The notes: generated from the letters alone by a model not told the origin. Counted from the stretch's first letter, positions 9,392 through 18,823 are shown. The stretch is DNA of 64,000 bases from Xanthobacter aminoxidans (GCF_023571765.1 NZ_JAMJXC010000003.1:1-64000); one strand, 5' to 3'. A program made the numbers and translations.

Positions 9392-9868
9392 ATGAAGCTC
9401 GACGAAATCAGGGACAATCCCGGCGCCCGCAAGAAGCGGATGCGCGTGGGCCGGGGCATCGGCTCCGGCAAGGGCAAGACCGCTGGTCGCGGCGTGAAGG
9501 GCCAGAAGGCCCGGACCGGCGTCGCCATCAAGGGCTTCGAGGGCGGCCAGATGCCGCTGCATCGTCGCCTGCCGAAGCGCGGCTTCCACAACATCTTCCG
9601 CCTGGACTACAACGAGGTCTCCCTCGCCAAGATCCAGGCTGCGGTCGATGCCGGCCGTCTCGACGCGGGCCAGCCCGTGACCGAGGCCGCCCTCGTCGCC
9701 GCCGGCGTGCTGCGCCGGGTGAAGGATGGTGTGCGCGTGCTCGGCACCGGTGAGCTCTCCGCCAAGGTGACGCTGGAGGTGGCCTACGCCACCAAGTCCG
9801 CCGTCGCCGCCGTGGAGAAGGCCGGTGGCTCGGTGAGCATGCTCGCGGCGGCCGTCGAGGCCGAGTGA
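9392..9868 (+). CDS. rplO: 50S ribosomal protein L15
   Basis: The 158-aa product begins [20 protein letters not shown], an L15 N-terminus, and includes [20 protein letters not shown] (about residues 21-40). The frame opens 24 bases earlier, but the ATG at 9392 has the GAGGAGCGGG ribosome-binding site. L15 is an extended assembly protein of the 50S subunit. It is the last gene before a 514-bp gap ahead of secY. Confidence 0.97.
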   Translation: MKLDEIRDNPGARKKRMRVGRGIGSGKGKTAGRGVKGQKARTGVAIKGFEGGQMPLHRRLPKRGFHNIFRLDYNEVSLAKIQAAVDAGRLDAGQPVTEAALVAAGVLRRVKDGVRVLGTGELSAKVTLEVAYATKSAVAAVEKAGGSVSMLAAAVEAE

Positions 9869-10315
9869 GCCGAGGCTGATCCGGAACAGGGGACGGCGCG
9901 GGGCTTCATGCCGCCGCGCCGAACCCATATTCGGACGAACCTCTTGCGGATGCCCGGCCCAAGGTCGGGTCTTCGTGTCTCGGGAGGCCGTTCAGGCGCT
10001 CGGGTTCAGGTGACGCTCCGGTGCCGTCGAACGTGTGACGGGCGCGATGGCCCTCTTGGCCTCAAGCGCCCGAGTCGGGATCGCTCCCGCGTGCCCGGGT
10101 GGCGCGCCACCGGCGGAACCGGCTTTCCTGCCGGCCTGCGGCCTTCCGTCGCGCCGGCCCCAGTTTGCCCCAACGCTCCGTTCCGGACCTTCCGTCCAGG
10201 ACGCGCCCGGGCAGCGGCCCATGGCACTCCCGCCAAGGGTCCAGCGCCTCGGCAAGGGAGCCTGGTACCGGACCGTCGGCGGGGAGCCCTTGTCCCTCCG
10301 CCCGGTCCCTCTGCC
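9869..10315 (+). other. Long rplO-secY spacer, no credible gene
   Basis: The gap from the rplO stop to the secY start is 514 bp, unusual inside the spc operon, where these genes are normally nearly contiguous. Several frames stay open here, but their translations are Arg/Pro/Gly-rich GC artefacts with no recognisable family or good ribosome-binding site. A promoter-like sequence lies at the downstream end (10316-10346). I see no clear terminator. Confidence 0.6.
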
Positions 10316-10346
10316 TTGGCACCCGAGCGTTGCGCCCTCATATAAG
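10316..10346 (+). promoter_or_regulatory. Candidate promoter for secY-adk
   Basis: TTGGCA at 10316-10321 is followed by an AT-rich island: CATATA after 17 bp (10339-10344) or TATAAG after 19 bp (10341-10346). This is the only AT-rich stretch in the 514-bp gap and lies about 40 bases before the secY ATG. It suggests secY-adk has its own promoter. Sigma-70 type is inferred from the spacing only. Confidence 0.45.
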
Positions 10347-10382
10347 GGCCGCCCACCAGGGTGGCGTCCATCGGAGCAAGGC

Positions 10383-11717
10383 ATGGTCTCGGCGGCGGAA
10401 CAACTCGCGGCGAACCTCAATTTCGGTGCCCTCGGCAAGGCCGAGGAGCTGAAGAAGCGCATCTGGTTCACCCTCGGCGCGCTTCTCGTCTATCGGCTCG
10501 GCACCTACATCCCCATGCCCGGCATCAATCCGGACGCGCTGGCGGACGTCTTCAAGAACGCCCAGCAGGGAATCATCGGCCTCTTCAACATGTTCTCGGG
10601 CGGCGCCGTGCAGCGCATGGCCATCTTCGCCCTGAACATCATGCCGTACATCTCCGCCTCCATCATCATCCAGCTCCTCACCAGCGTCTCGCCGACGCTG
10701 GAGGCGCTGAAGAAGGAAGGCGAGGCGGGCCGCAAGCAGCTCAACCAGTACACCCGCTACCTCACCGTGGTGCTGGCCCTGTTCCAGGCCTACGGCATCG
10801 CCGTCGGCCTCGAGGGCTCGGGCAGCGTGGTGGCGGAGCCCGGCTGGTTCTTCCGCATCTCCACGGTCCTGACGCTCACCGGCGGCACCATGTTCCTGAT
10901 GTGGCTGGGTGAGCAGATCACCTCGCGCGGCATCGGCAACGGCACCTCGCTCATCATCTTCGCCGGCATCGTCGCCGAGCTGCCCGGCGCGTTCGTGCGC
11001 ACGCTGGAACTTGGCCGCGAGGGCGCCATCTCCACGGTGGTGATTCTCGGCATGCTGGTGATGGCCGTGGTCGTCATCGCCTTCATCGTGTTCATGGAGC
11101 GCGCCCAGCGCCGGCTGCTGATCCAGTATCCCAAGCGCCAGGTGGGCAACCGCATCTACGAGGGCCAGTCCTCGCATCTGCCGCTGAAGCTGAACACGTC
11201 GGGCGTCATCCCGCCGATCTTCGCCTCCTCGCTGCTGCTCATTCCCACCACCATCGCCAGCTTCATGCAGGGCTCGGGGCCGGAGTGGCTGCAGACCGTC
11301 ACGACCTACATCGGCCACGGGCGCCCGCTCTACATGGTGCTGTATGTGGCGCTGATCGTGTTCTTCTGCTTCTTCTACACCGCGATCGTGTTCAATCCGG
11401 TGGAGACGGCTGACAATCTGAAGAAGCACGGCGGCTTCATTCCCGGCATCCGTCCGGGCGAGCGCACGGCCGAATACATCGACTATGTGCTCACCCGCAT
11501 CACCGTCGTGGGCGCAGCCTACATTGCGGCGGTTTGCCTCTTCCCCGAACTGCTGATTTCCTACGCCTCTCTTCCGTTCTATTTCGGAGGAACGTCGCTT
11601 CTGATCGTGGTCAGCGTGACCATGGACACCGTGTCCCAGATCCAGGGACATCTGTTGGCCCACCAGTACGAAGGACTGGTCAAGAAGGCCAAGCTGCGCG
11701 GGGGGAGGAGGAAATAA
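10383..11717 (+). CDS. secY: Protein translocase subunit SecY
   Basis: The 444-aa product has SecY length and begins [20 protein letters not shown]. The frame is open 348 bases further upstream, but that part is non-coding in character. [11 protein letters not shown] (near residue 39) precedes the plug region, and KYPKRQVG-like [20 protein letters not shown] (near residues 248-267) is the cytoplasmic loop between TM6 and TM7. Ten membrane segments are expected. SecY forms the protein-conducting channel with SecE and SecG in the inner membrane. One base separates its stop from the adk ATG. Confidence 0.97.
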   Translation: MVSAAEQLAANLNFGALGKAEELKKRIWFTLGALLVYRLGTYIPMPGINPDALADVFKNAQQGIIGLFNMFSGGAVQRMAIFALNIMPYISASIIIQLLTSVSPTLEALKKEGEAGRKQLNQYTRYLTVVLALFQAYGIAVGLEGSGSVVAEPGWFFRISTVLTLTGGTMFLMWLGEQITSRGIGNGTSLIIFAGIVAELPGAFVRTLELGREGAISTVVILGMLVMAVVVIAFIVFMERAQRRLLIQYPKRQVGNRIYEGQSSHLPLKLNTSGVIPPIFASSLLLIPTTIASFMQGSGPEWLQTVTTYIGHGRPLYMVLYVALIVFFCFFYTAIVFNPVETADNLKKHGGFIPGIRPGERTAEYIDYVLTRITVVGAAYIAAVCLFPELLISYASLPFYFGGTSLLIVVSVTMDTVSQIQGHLLAHQYEGLVKKAKLRGGRRK

Positions 11718-11718
11718 T

Positions 11719-12306
11719 ATGAGGCTGGTGCTGTTGGGCCCGCCCGGGGCAGGCAAGGGAACTCAGGCACAGCGGCTGGTGGCCCGTCACGGCATCGTCC
11801 AGCTTTCCACCGGAGACATGCTGCGCGCGGCGGTTGCCGCGGGTACGCCGGTGGGGCTGAAGGCGAAGGCGGTGATGGATGCCGGCGGGCTGGTCTCCGA
11901 CGAGATCGTCATCGGCATCATCGCCGAGCGCATCGGCGAGGCGGACGCGAAGAATGGTTTCATCCTCGACGGCTTCCCGCGCACGGTGGCGCAGGCCGAG
12001 GCGCTGGACCATCTGCTCACCGAGAAGGGCCTCAAGCTCGACGCGGTGATCGAGCTGGTGGTGGACCAGGAGAAGCTGGTCAACCGCATCCTCAACCGTG
12101 CCGCAGAGGCCGCCGCCAAGGGCGAGCCGGTGCGCAAGGATGATGATCCGGTGGTCTTCAAGACCCGCCTTGAGGCCTACAACCGCGATACCGCTGTCGT
12201 GGCGCCCTACTACAAGGCGCGCGGCCAGCTGAAGCAGATCGACGGCATGGCGCCCATCGATCAGGTCACCGCCGCCATCGACGGGGTGCTCGCCGAGGCG
12301 GTGTGA
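11719..12306 (+). CDS. adk: Adenylate kinase
   Basis: The 195-aa product starts [20 protein letters not shown] with the P-loop [18 protein letters not shown] (AMP binding) and [17 protein letters not shown] follow. It interconverts ATP, AMP and ADP in the cytoplasm. The protein is the short type: the LID region is a brief loop after [19 protein letters not shown] and has no zinc-binding cysteines. Its ribosome-binding site (GGGAGGAGG) lies inside the end of secY, so the two are coupled. An intrinsic terminator follows about 50 bp later. Confidence 0.97.
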   Translation: MRLVLLGPPGAGKGTQAQRLVARHGIVQLSTGDMLRAAVAAGTPVGLKAKAVMDAGGLVSDEIVIGIIAERIGEADAKNGFILDGFPRTVAQAEALDHLLTEKGLKLDAVIELVVDQEKLVNRILNRAAEAAAKGEPVRKDDDPVVFKTRLEAYNRDTAVVAPYYKARGQLKQIDGMAPIDQVTAAIDGVLAEAV

Positions 12307-12356
12307 GGGCAGGGGGTTCCTGCCCTCGTGTCATGGATCAAGCTGTCATGGATCAG

Positions 12357-12390
12357 GGCCCCTTCCGCCAGACGGCGGGAGGGGCCTTTC
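12357..12390 (+). terminator. Intrinsic terminator after adk
   Basis: GGCCCCTTCCGCC (12357-12369) and GGCGGGAGGGGCC (12374-12386) form a 13-bp stem with one G-U pair and an AGAC loop, followed by TTTCC. It fits a rho-independent terminator for secY-adk with a short T tract. It lies upstream of the next small gene, which argues against starting that gene further upstream. Confidence 0.7.
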
Positions 12391-12455
12391 CGTTTGGCGG
12401 GCTTGCCGGGGCAATGGCGAAGGGGCACCTTGCCTGCCGGCGCGAGGGTATGGCT

Positions 12456-12713
12456 ATGGACGGCGTGAAAGCCGTGATGGGCTCGATCCGGCAGATCCTG
12501 ATCGAGGTTTGGGACCCGATCGGCGTGCGAGGCATCCCGCAGGCGCGCGACGAATACGACGGCTATGTCGGCGCGGTCGCCCGGGCGTGGATGGAAAGGG
12601 CGGACGTGGCCGCCCTGCGGGCGCTGCTCGAGGGCATCACCGAACGCGAGATCGGGCTTCCGGCCGGTTCCGGCGATGCGCAAGGGGCGGCCGAGCAAAT
12701 CGCGGCTCTCTGA
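12456..12713 (+). CDS. Small conserved protein with WDPIGVRG-type motif, function unknown
   Basis: The 85-aa product begins MDGVKAVMGSIRQILIEVWD and has the patch WDPIGVRGIPQARDEYDGYV (about residues 19-38), followed by helical sequence. Small proteins with 'eWDPIG...DEYd.Y' are widespread in bacteria (compare B. subtilis YugE/DUF1871-like), without known function. GAGGG at 12444-12448 is 7 bases before this ATG; ATG 12450 is also in frame but too close. The frame opens as far as 12303, but that segment contains the adk terminator. Confident it is a gene, not its role. Confidence 0.7.
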   Translation: MDGVKAVMGSIRQILIEVWDPIGVRGIPQARDEYDGYVGAVARAWMERADVAALRALLEGITEREIGLPAGSGDAQGAAEQIAAL

Positions 12714-12771
12714 CTCGGCAGGTCCTCACGGACTCGGCAGGGCTGGAGCGGGGCCGAAGCGCCTTACGCCC

Positions 12772-12800
12772 TTGACCCATCGCGGAATCTCCGCTATGGG
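12772..12800 (+). promoter_or_regulatory. Candidate promoter for the rpsM-rpsK-rpoA-rplQ operon
   Basis: TTGACC (12772-12777), a 17-bp spacer and TATGGG (12795-12800) match the loose alphaproteobacterial sigma-70 pattern, in which the -35 is stronger than the -10. The start would give a 5' leader of about 170 nt before rpsM, long enough for autoregulatory RNA structure. The site is downstream of the 85-aa gene. Confidence 0.5.
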
Positions 12801-12976
12801 CACTCCCTCGCTTCGGAACAGGTGCCGTTCGGTCCACCCGGAAGGGTCGGACAGGGCGGTAGCTTTGTCGTATCCGGGGCAGCTTTCGTCAATATCCCGC
12901 ATGGGCCGGCCTCCACCGGACGCGGGGACAACAACCGGCCGGCGGCCTTCGGGCTCCGGCGCACATGGAGAGCGCA

Positions 12977-13345
12977 GTGGCTCGTATTGCAGGCGTCAAC
13001 ATCCCGACCAACAAGCGCGTCGTCATCGCGCTCCAGTACATCCACGGCATCGGCCCCAAGAAGGCTGAAGAGATCGTCGAGAAGGTGGGCATTCCCGCCG
13101 AGCGTCGCGTGAACCAGCTGACCGACCAGGAAGTGCTGCAGATCCGCGAGACCATCGACCGCGACTACATCGTGGAAGGCGACCTGCGCCGCGAAGTGGC
13201 GATGAACATCAAGCGCCTCATGGACCTCGGCTGCTACCGCGGCCTGCGTCATCGCCGCGGCCTGCCCGTGCGCGGCCAGCGCACCCACACCAACGCCCGC
13301 ACCCGCAAGGGGCCGGCGAAGCCGATCGCCGGCAAGAAGAAGTGA
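12977..13345 (+). CDS. rpsM: 30S ribosomal protein S13
   Basis: The 122-aa product starts at GTG with [20 protein letters not shown]. An ATG 12 bases upstream (12965) is in frame, but GGAG at 12967-12970 is correctly spaced only for the GTG, and the usual S13 length is 121-124 aa. The [20 protein letters not shown] stretch near residues 89-108 is the S13 signature. S13 bridges to L5 in the 50S subunit. A terminator-like hairpin follows. Confidence 0.95.
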   Translation: MARIAGVNIPTNKRVVIALQYIHGIGPKKAEEIVEKVGIPAERRVNQLTDQEVLQIRETIDRDYIVEGDLRREVAMNIKRLMDLGCYRGLRHRRGLPVRGQRTHTNARTRKGPAKPIAGKKK

Positions 13346-13371
13346 TCGGCCGCAAGGCTTGAGAATTGGGG

Positions 13372-13396
13372 AGGCCGGCCAAGCCGGCCTTTCCCC
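13372..13396 (+). terminator. Terminator-like hairpin between rpsM and rpsK
   Basis: AGGCCGGC (13372-13379) and GCCGGCCT (13383-13390) form an 8-bp perfect stem with a CAA loop, followed by TTCCCC. The T tract is short, so it is more likely an attenuator or processing site than a complete stop. The GTTGACC immediately downstream could be a -35 for rpsK, but no good -10 follows. Confidence 0.5.
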
Positions 13397-13467
13397 GTTG
13401 ACCGGCCCGTCAAGGGCCATCCCGAGCGCCTGGAGTTACGGGCGCGCCTGAAGGATCTGAGAGACAG

Positions 13468-13857
13468 ATGGCTAAAGAAGCAACACGCGTGAAGCGCCGC
13501 GAGCGCAAGAACATCGCCTCCGGCGTGGCGCATGTGAACGCCTCGTTCAACAACACCATGATCACCATCACCGACGCCCAGGGCAACACCATCTCCTGGT
13601 CCTCGGCCGGCGCCATGGGCTTCAAGGGCTCGCGCAAGTCCACCCCGTACGCCGCGCAGGTCGCGGCCGAGGATGCGGCCCGCAAGGCGGCCGAGCACGG
13701 CATGCGCACCCTGGAAGTGGAAGTCTGCGGTCCGGGTTCCGGCCGTGAGTCCGCTCTTCGCGCGCTGCAGGCGGCTGGCTTCCTCGTCACCTCCATCCGC
13801 GACGTGACGCCGATCCCGCACAACGGCTGCCGTCCGCGCAAGCGCCGTCGCGTCTGA
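13468..13857 (+). CDS. rpsK: 30S ribosomal protein S11
   Basis: The 129-aa product contains [20 protein letters not shown] near residues 15-34, [14 protein letters not shown] and the end [20 protein letters not shown], all S11 hallmarks. S11 contributes to the 30S platform and mRNA exit site. It starts at ATG with GAGAGACAG upstream. A 157-bp spacer with a GC hairpin separates it from rpoA. Confidence 0.97.
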   Translation: MAKEATRVKRRERKNIASGVAHVNASFNNTMITITDAQGNTISWSSAGAMGFKGSRKSTPYAAQVAAEDAARKAAEHGMRTLEVEVCGPGSGRESALRALQAAGFLVTSIRDVTPIPHNGCRPRKRRRV

Positions 13858-13873
13858 TCCGCTCTTCGTTCCT

Positions 13874-13893
13874 CCGCGGACCCCGGTCCGCGG
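13874..13893 (+). other. GC-rich hairpin between rpsK and rpoA
   Basis: CCGCGGACC (13874-13882) and GGTCCGCGG (13885-13893) are perfect complements separated by CC. No T tract follows. It lies 16 bases after the rpsK stop. A role in RNA processing or stabilisation is possible. Confidence 0.45.
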
Positions 13894-14014
13894 GGATCAA
13901 GCCCGGTTTCTCCTCCCCCGAGCGGGACGGGCCAGGCTTCTGGTGGACGGCCTCCGGTTGAGGCTCACCACCCCGGCAGCTGCCGTGGCCCGGCGAGAAA
14001 GCAAGGTGAAGCAA

Positions 14015-15031
14015 GTGATTCAGAAGAACTGGCAAGAGCTGATCAAGCCCGAGAAGCTGCAGGTCAATCCCGGCCACGATCCCAAGCGCCTGGCGACCGT
14101 CGTCGCCGAGCCGCTGGAGCGTGGCTTCGGCATGACCCTCGGCAACGCCCTGCGCCGCATCCTCCTGTCGTCGCTGCAGGGCGCGGCGGTGACCTCGATC
14201 CACATCGACGGCGTGCTGCACGAGTTCTCGTCGATCCCCGGCGTGCGTGAGGACGTGACGGACATCATCCTCAACGTGAAGGATGTGGCCATCAAGATGC
14301 AGGGCGATGGCCCCAAGCGCATGGTGGCCAAGAAGACCGGCCCCGGCGTGCTGGTGGCCGGCGACATCCAGACCGTCGGCGACGTGCAGATCCTGAACCC
14401 GCATCTGCCCATCTGCACCCTCGATGAGGGCGCGGAGCTGCGCATCGAGTTCACGGTCGACACCGGCAAGGGCTACGTGGCCGCCGACCGCAATCGTCCC
14501 GAGGACGCTCCGATCGGCCTGATCCCGATCGACAGCCTCTACTCGCCGGTGCGCAAGGTCTCCTACAAGGTCGAGAACACCCGTGAGGGCCAGATTCTCG
14601 ACTATGACAAGCTGACGCTCCAGATCGAGACCAACGGTTCGATCACGGCCGAGGACGCGCTGGCCTATGCCGCCCGCATCCTGCAGGACCAGCTGGAGAT
14701 CTTCGTCAACTTCGAGGAGCCCAAGCGCGAGAGCGAGGCGACCGCGATCCAGACGCTGCCGTTCTCTCCGGCGCTGCTGAAGAAGGTGGACGAGCTCGAG
14801 CTCTCCGTCCGTTCGGCCAACTGCCTGAAGAACGACAACATCGTCTACATCGGCGACCTGATCCAGAAGAGCGAGACGGAGATGCTCCGCACGCCGAACT
14901 TCGGCCGGAAGTCGCTCAACGAGATCAAGGAGGTGCTCGCCTCCCTCGGCCTGCATCTCGGCATGGAAGTGCCCGGCTGGCCGCCCGAGAACATCGAAGA
15001 GCTGGCCAAGCGCTTCGAGGAGCACTACTGA
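14015..15031 (+). CDS. rpoA: DNA-directed RNA polymerase subunit alpha
   Basis: The 338-aa product starts at GTG ([20 protein letters not shown]), with AAGGTG 6 bases upstream; the frame extends upstream but this gives the standard alphaproteobacterial length. The N-terminal dimerisation domain includes [20 protein letters not shown] (about residues 29-48), and the C-terminal domain has [20 protein letters not shown] and [13 protein letters not shown], the helix-hairpin-helix that contacts UP elements and activators. It is cotranscribed with rplQ after a 103-bp spacer. Confidence 0.97.
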   Translation: MIQKNWQELIKPEKLQVNPGHDPKRLATVVAEPLERGFGMTLGNALRRILLSSLQGAAVTSIHIDGVLHEFSSIPGVREDVTDIILNVKDVAIKMQGDGPKRMVAKKTGPGVLVAGDIQTVGDVQILNPHLPICTLDEGAELRIEFTVDTGKGYVAADRNRPEDAPIGLIPIDSLYSPVRKVSYKVENTREGQILDYDKLTLQIETNGSITAEDALAYAARILQDQLEIFVNFEEPKRESEATAIQTLPFSPALLKKVDELELSVRSANCLKNDNIVYIGDLIQKSETEMLRTPNFGRKSLNEIKEVLASLGLHLGMEVPGWPPENIEELAKRFEEHY

Positions 15032-15134
15032 TCCGCAATCCGGGGCGGCCCGCTGCCCCGACCCCTTTCGAGCGGCCCGAGCCGCGCAACCCATCGACCG
15101 GCTCGTCCGTCGCCATCTTCAGGAGTTCGCCGTC

Positions 15135-15551
15135 ATGCGTCACGGCAAGGTACACCGCAAGTTCAACCGCACCTGGGAGCACCGCAAGGCGATGTTCTCC
15201 AACCTCGCGGGCGCCCTCATCACCCACGAGCAGATCGTGACCACCCTGCCCAAGGCGAAGGATCTTCGCCCGGTGGTGGAGAAGCTCGTGACCCTCGCCC
15301 GCCGCGGCGACCTGCACGCCCGCCGCCAGGCGATCGCCGAGCTGAAGGACCAGGCCGTGGTCAAGAAGCTGTTCGACGTGCTGGCGCCCCGCTATGCGGC
15401 CCGCCCGGGCGGCTACACCCGCATCGTCAAGGCCGGCTTCCGCTATGGCGACAACACCGCCGTCGCGGTGATCGAGTTCGTGGATCGTGACGTGGACGCC
15501 AAGGGCGCCGCCGACCACGCCCGCACCGCCGCTGCCGCGGAAGCTGCGTGA
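15135..15551 (+). CDS. rplQ: 50S ribosomal protein L17
   Basis: The 138-aa product starts [20 protein letters not shown] and contains the L17 core [20 protein letters not shown] and [21 protein letters not shown]17 sits near the tunnel exit. An Ala-rich C-terminal tail ([17 protein letters not shown]) follows the usual end. It closes the alpha operon, with a strong terminator 20 bases downstream. Confidence 0.97.
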   Translation: MRHGKVHRKFNRTWEHRKAMFSNLAGALITHEQIVTTLPKAKDLRPVVEKLVTLARRGDLHARRQAIAELKDQAVVKKLFDVLAPRYAARPGGYTRIVKAGFRYGDNTAVAVIEFVDRDVDAKGAADHARTAAAAEAA

Positions 15552-15574
15552 GCTTCAGCTGATTTGAGGCTATG

Positions 15575-15606
15575 AAAAAGGGCGGTCCTCGGACCGCCCT
15601 TTTTTC
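15575..15606 (+). terminator. Strong intrinsic terminator closing the ribosomal cluster
   Basis: GGGCGGTCC (15580-15588) and GGACCGCCC (15591-15599) form a stem flanked by AAAAA upstream and TTTTTT downstream. The A tract also makes it work on the opposite strand. It marks the end of the S10-spc-alpha region. Confidence 0.9.
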
Positions 15607-15732
15607 GTTCGAGAGAACGTCTTTCGTTGCAAGGATCGGCTGAACCGCGCGAATCGGCCGTGCCTCCCGCCGCGGCGGGAACGGGTCGCCCCGACCGGCA
15701 TTGGGCGCGGAACAGGCTTCAAGGGTGGCGCA

Positions 15733-17190
15733 ATGTTCGCACGTCTCTCACGTCCGGCGGCTGTGGCCGCCTTCGGTCTCCTCCTCGCCACGGGCGCCTT
15801 TGCCCAGCCGGCGGCGCAGCAGCGGGTGCCGGCGTCGCAGGCGGAGGTGACGCTCACCTTCGCGCCTGTGGTGGCGAAGACGGCGCCGGCGGTGGTGAAC
15901 GTCTATGCGCTCAAGACGGCGCAGCAGCGCGTGAACCCGATCTTCGACGATCCCTTCTTCCGCCGATTCTTCGGCATGCCCGGCCCCGGCGGGCCGGGTG
16001 GCCCCGGCGACGGGCCGGGGCTGCGCGCGCCGGAGCGGGTGCAGCGCTCTCTGGGCTCGGGCGTGATCGTCGATCCCGCGGGGCTGGTGCTCACCAATTA
16101 CCATGTCATCGAGGGGGCGGACGAAATCCGCATCGCTCTCAACGACCGGCGCGAATACGAGGCCGAGGTTCTGCTACGCGACCAGCGCACGGACCTCGCC
16201 GTGCTGCGCATCAAGACCGAGGCGAAGGAGCGCTTCCCCTTCCTGGAGCTGGGCGATTCGGACGGGCTCGCCGTGGGTGACCTCGTGCTCGCCATCGGCG
16301 ATCCCTTCGGCGTCGGGCAGACGGTGACGCAGGGCATCGTCTCGGCGCTGGCCCGCACGCAGGTCGGCGTCTCCGACTATCAGTTCTTCATCCAGACCGA
16401 TGCCGCCATCAATCCCGGCAATTCGGGCGGGCCGCTGGTGGACATGGCGGGGCGCGTGGTGGGCATCAACTCCGCCATCTATTCGCGGTCCGGGGGCTCC
16501 CACGGCATCGGCTTCGCCATTCCCGCCAACATGGGCCGGGTGGTGGTGGAGCAGGCCAAGAGCGGGTCCAAGTCCGTGCGCCGGCCCTGGCTCGGCGCCC
16601 GGCTGCAACGGGTTACGCCGGACATCGCCGAAAGCCTCGGCCTGCCGCGTCCCACGGGCGTGCTGGTGCAGAGCGTGACCGCCGGCAGCCCTGCCGCCAA
16701 GGCTGGGCTCAAGACCGGCGACCTCGTGGTGTCGGTGGAAGGGCAGGGGATCGACGATCCCGAATCCCTCAACTATCGCCTCGCCACCCGCCCCATCGGC
16801 GGCAAGGCGGCGCTACTGGTGAACCGCTCCGGCAAGGAGCAGACCCTCGTGGTGGTGCTGGAGGTGGCTCCGGAGACGGTGCCGCGCGAGGAGCTGCTGC
16901 TGCGCGGTCGCTCGCCCTTCGCCGGGGCGACCATCGTGAACCTCTCCCCTGCCGTGGCGGAGGAGCTGAAGGTGGACGCCAACGCCACCGGCGTCGTGGT
17001 CTATGACGTTCAGGACAATTCCCCCGCCGCCGCGGCGGGCTTCCGCCCCGGCGACGTCATCGTCGAGGTGAACAACGAGAAGGTGGGGCGCACCGGCGAT
17101 CTCGGCCAGCTTTCCGCCGTGCCCCAACGCGGCTGGCGGGTCACGGTCCTGCGCGGCGGGCGCAGCATCACCGCCGTCCTGCGCGGCTGA
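15733..17190 (+). CDS. Periplasmic serine protease, DegP/HtrA (Do) family
   Basis: The 485-aa product has a signal peptide (residues 1-24, AAVAAFGLLLATGAFA then cleavage before QPAA). The S1C trypsin-like domain carries the triad His124 (LTNYHVIEG), Asp154 (QRTDLAVLRI) and Ser231 (INPGNSGGPLV). Two PDZ domains follow (near 285-375 and 390-480). A Gly/Pro-rich linker (GPGGPGGPGDGPG, about residues 84-96) replaces the usual LA loop. It likely degrades or refolds misfolded envelope proteins. The GGGTGGCGC ribosome-binding region precedes ATG 15733. It is 8 bp from rarA, so cotranscription is possible. Confidence 0.92.
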   Translation: MFARLSRPAAVAAFGLLLATGAFAQPAAQQRVPASQAEVTLTFAPVVAKTAPAVVNVYALKTAQQRVNPIFDDPFFRRFFGMPGPGGPGGPGDGPGLRAPERVQRSLGSGVIVDPAGLVLTNYHVIEGADEIRIALNDRREYEAEVLLRDQRTDLAVLRIKTEAKERFPFLELGDSDGLAVGDLVLAIGDPFGVGQTVTQGIVSALARTQVGVSDYQFFIQTDAAINPGNSGGPLVDMAGRVVGINSAIYSRSGGSHGIGFAIPANMGRVVVEQAKSGSKSVRRPWLGARLQRVTPDIAESLGLPRPTGVLVQSVTAGSPAAKAGLKTGDLVVSVEGQGIDDPESLNYRLATRPIGGKAALLVNRSGKEQTLVVVLEVAPETVPREELLLRGRSPFAGATIVNLSPAVAEELKVDANATGVVVYDVQDNSPAAAAGFRPGDVIVEVNNEKVGRTGDLGQLSAVPQRGWRVTVLRGGRSITAVLRG

Positions 17191-17198
17191 GGGCTCCG

Positions 17199-18509
17199 AT
17201 GGGCGATCTGTTCGAGGTAGCGGGACTGGGAGAGGGAGTGGCACGGCCGCTCGCCGACCGGCTGCGCCCGTCGCGCCTCTCCGAGGTGGTAGGGCAGGAT
17301 CATCTGGTGGGGCCGGATGGCGTTCTCTCGCGCATGCTGGAGACGCGCTCCCTCGGCTCGCTGATCCTGTGGGGGCCGCCGGGCACCGGCAAGACCACCG
17401 TGGCGCGCCTGCTCGCCTCGGCCACGGACCTGCATTTCGAGCAGATCTCCGCCATCTTCTCCGGCGTCGCGGACCTCAAGAAGGTGTTCGAGCAGGCGCG
17501 CGGCCGCCGCCTCTCCGGCACCGCGACGCTCCTGTTCGTGGACGAGATCCACCGCTTCAACCGCGCCCAGCAGGATAGCTTCCTGCCCGTCATGGAGGAC
17601 GGCACGGTAACGCTGGTGGGCGCCACCACGGAAAACCCCTCCTTCGAGCTGAACGCGGCGCTTCTCTCCCGCGCGCGGGTGCTGGTGTTCCGCTCCCTCG
17701 ACGCCGAGGCTGTCGCCAAGCTGCTCGCCCGCGCCGAGGAGGTGGAGGGCCGGGAGCTGCCGCTCACCGAGGACGCGCGCGTGGCGCTGGTGAACATGGC
17801 CGATGGCGACGGCCGCGCCTCCCTCACGCTCGCGGAAGAGGTGTGGCGCGCCGCGCGGCCGGGCGAGGTGTTCGACGTGGCGGGCCTGAGCGAGGTGGTG
17901 CAGCGCCGCGCGCCCATCTACGACAAGAGCGAGGACGGCCACTACAACCTCATCTCCGCCCTGCACAAGGCGGTGCGCGGCTCCGACCCTGACGCCGCGC
18001 TCTATTATCTCGCGCGCATGCTGGATGCGGGGGAGAGCCCGCTCTTCCTTGCCCGGCGCATCGTGCGCATGGCCATCGAGGACATCGGCAATGCCGATCC
18101 GCAGGCGCTTGTCGTCGCCAATGCGGCGAAGGAGGCCTACGACTTCCTCGGCTCCCCCGAGGGCGAGCTGGCGCTGGCGCAGGCGGTCGTCTATGTGGCC
18201 ACCGCGCCGAAATCGAATGCGGTCTACACTGCCTTCAAGGCCGCCATGCGCGTCGCCAAGGAGGGCGGCTCGCTGGTGCCGCCCAAGGTCATCCTGAACG
18301 CGCCGACCAAGCTGATGAAGGCCGAGGGCTACGGCACCGGCTATCGCTACGACCATGACGAGCCGGACGCCTTCTCCGGCCAGAACTATTTCCCCGAGGC
18401 GCTGGGCCGCCAGAATTTCTACCGCCCGGTGGAGCGCGGCTTCGAGCGCGAGATCAGGAAGCGCCTGGAGTATTGGGCGCGCCTTCGGGCCGAGCGCGGC
18501 GGGAAATAG
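17199..18509 (+). CDS. rarA: Replication-associated recombination protein A (RarA/MgsA), AAA+ ATPase
   Basis: The 436-aa product has the N-terminal RPSRLSEVVGQDHLVGPDGV clamp-loader-like segment, Walker A GPPGTGKTT (about residues 60-68) and Walker B LLFVDEIHRFN, with the RarA-type C-terminal oligomerisation domain (LPPKVILNAPTKLMK-like sequence near residue 365). It acts at stalled replication forks with SSB. Normal length; the upstream neighbour is the DegP-like protease gene, a common adjacency in Rhizobiales. Confidence 0.93.
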   Translation: MGDLFEVAGLGEGVARPLADRLRPSRLSEVVGQDHLVGPDGVLSRMLETRSLGSLILWGPPGTGKTTVARLLASATDLHFEQISAIFSGVADLKKVFEQARGRRLSGTATLLFVDEIHRFNRAQQDSFLPVMEDGTVTLVGATTENPSFELNAALLSRARVLVFRSLDAEAVAKLLARAEEVEGRELPLTEDARVALVNMADGDGRASLTLAEEVWRAARPGEVFDVAGLSEVVQRRAPIYDKSEDGHYNLISALHKAVRGSDPDAALYYLARMLDAGESPLFLARRIVRMAIEDIGNADPQALVVANAAKEAYDFLGSPEGELALAQAVVYVATAPKSNAVYTAFKAAMRVAKEGGSLVPPKVILNAPTKLMKAEGYGTGYRYDHDEPDAFSGQNYFPEALGRQNFYRPVERGFEREIRKRLEYWARLRAERGGK

Positions 18510-18592
18510 CGGGGCAGATAGCGTGGGCAAATAGCGTGGGTTTGGGCCTTCGTATATGATCCGCCCACAGGCTGGCACCGACGAAGACCACC

Positions 18593-18823
18593 ATGACCCG
18601 GCTGATGCGCGAACTCATCGAGAAGCTCGAAGCCCTGCCCGAGGCGGAGCAGGACGCGCTCGCACGCGAATTCCTCCATGTGATCGAGGCCGGCGCTGCG
18701 GAAGGCGATGTCTACGTCCTCACCCCCGAGCAGGAGGAGGAGGTCCGCCGCGCGCTGGAGGACGGGGAGCCCGTCCTTGAAGAGGAGGAGGCGCGGCGCT
18801 TTCTGCGTGGGCTCGGCGCGTGA
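18593..18823 (+). CDS. Putative type II antitoxin
   Basis: This 76-aa acidic, helical protein begins MTRLMRELIEKLEALPEAEQ and ends with a charged stretch PEQEEEVRRALEDGEPVLEE. The 'lieklealPeaeqdalA' N-terminus is typical of small antitoxins paired with RelE/ParE toxins. It overlaps the following toxin-like gene by four bases (GTGA). No DNA-binding ribbon-helix-helix is obvious, so autoregulation is not shown. Confidence 0.75.
   Translation: MTRLMRELIEKLEALPEAEQDALAREFLHVIEAGAAEGDVYVLTPEQEEEVRRALEDGEPVLEEEEARRFLRGLGA

Noticed and set aside
9908-10345. Open frame of about 145 codons in the rplO-secY gap
   Set aside because: Arg/Pro/Gly-rich translation typical of GC-rich non-coding DNA, no ribosome-binding site, and overlapping open frames in other phases.
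10338-11756. Long antisense open frame over secY, about 470 codons
   Set aside because: A shadow of a codon-biased gene; the translation is His/Asp/Arg-rich with no domain, and secY is certain.
12303-12455. Longer N-terminus for the 85-aa protein
   Set aside because: The extra segment overlaps adk and contains its intrinsic terminator; the downstream ATG has the ribosome-binding site.
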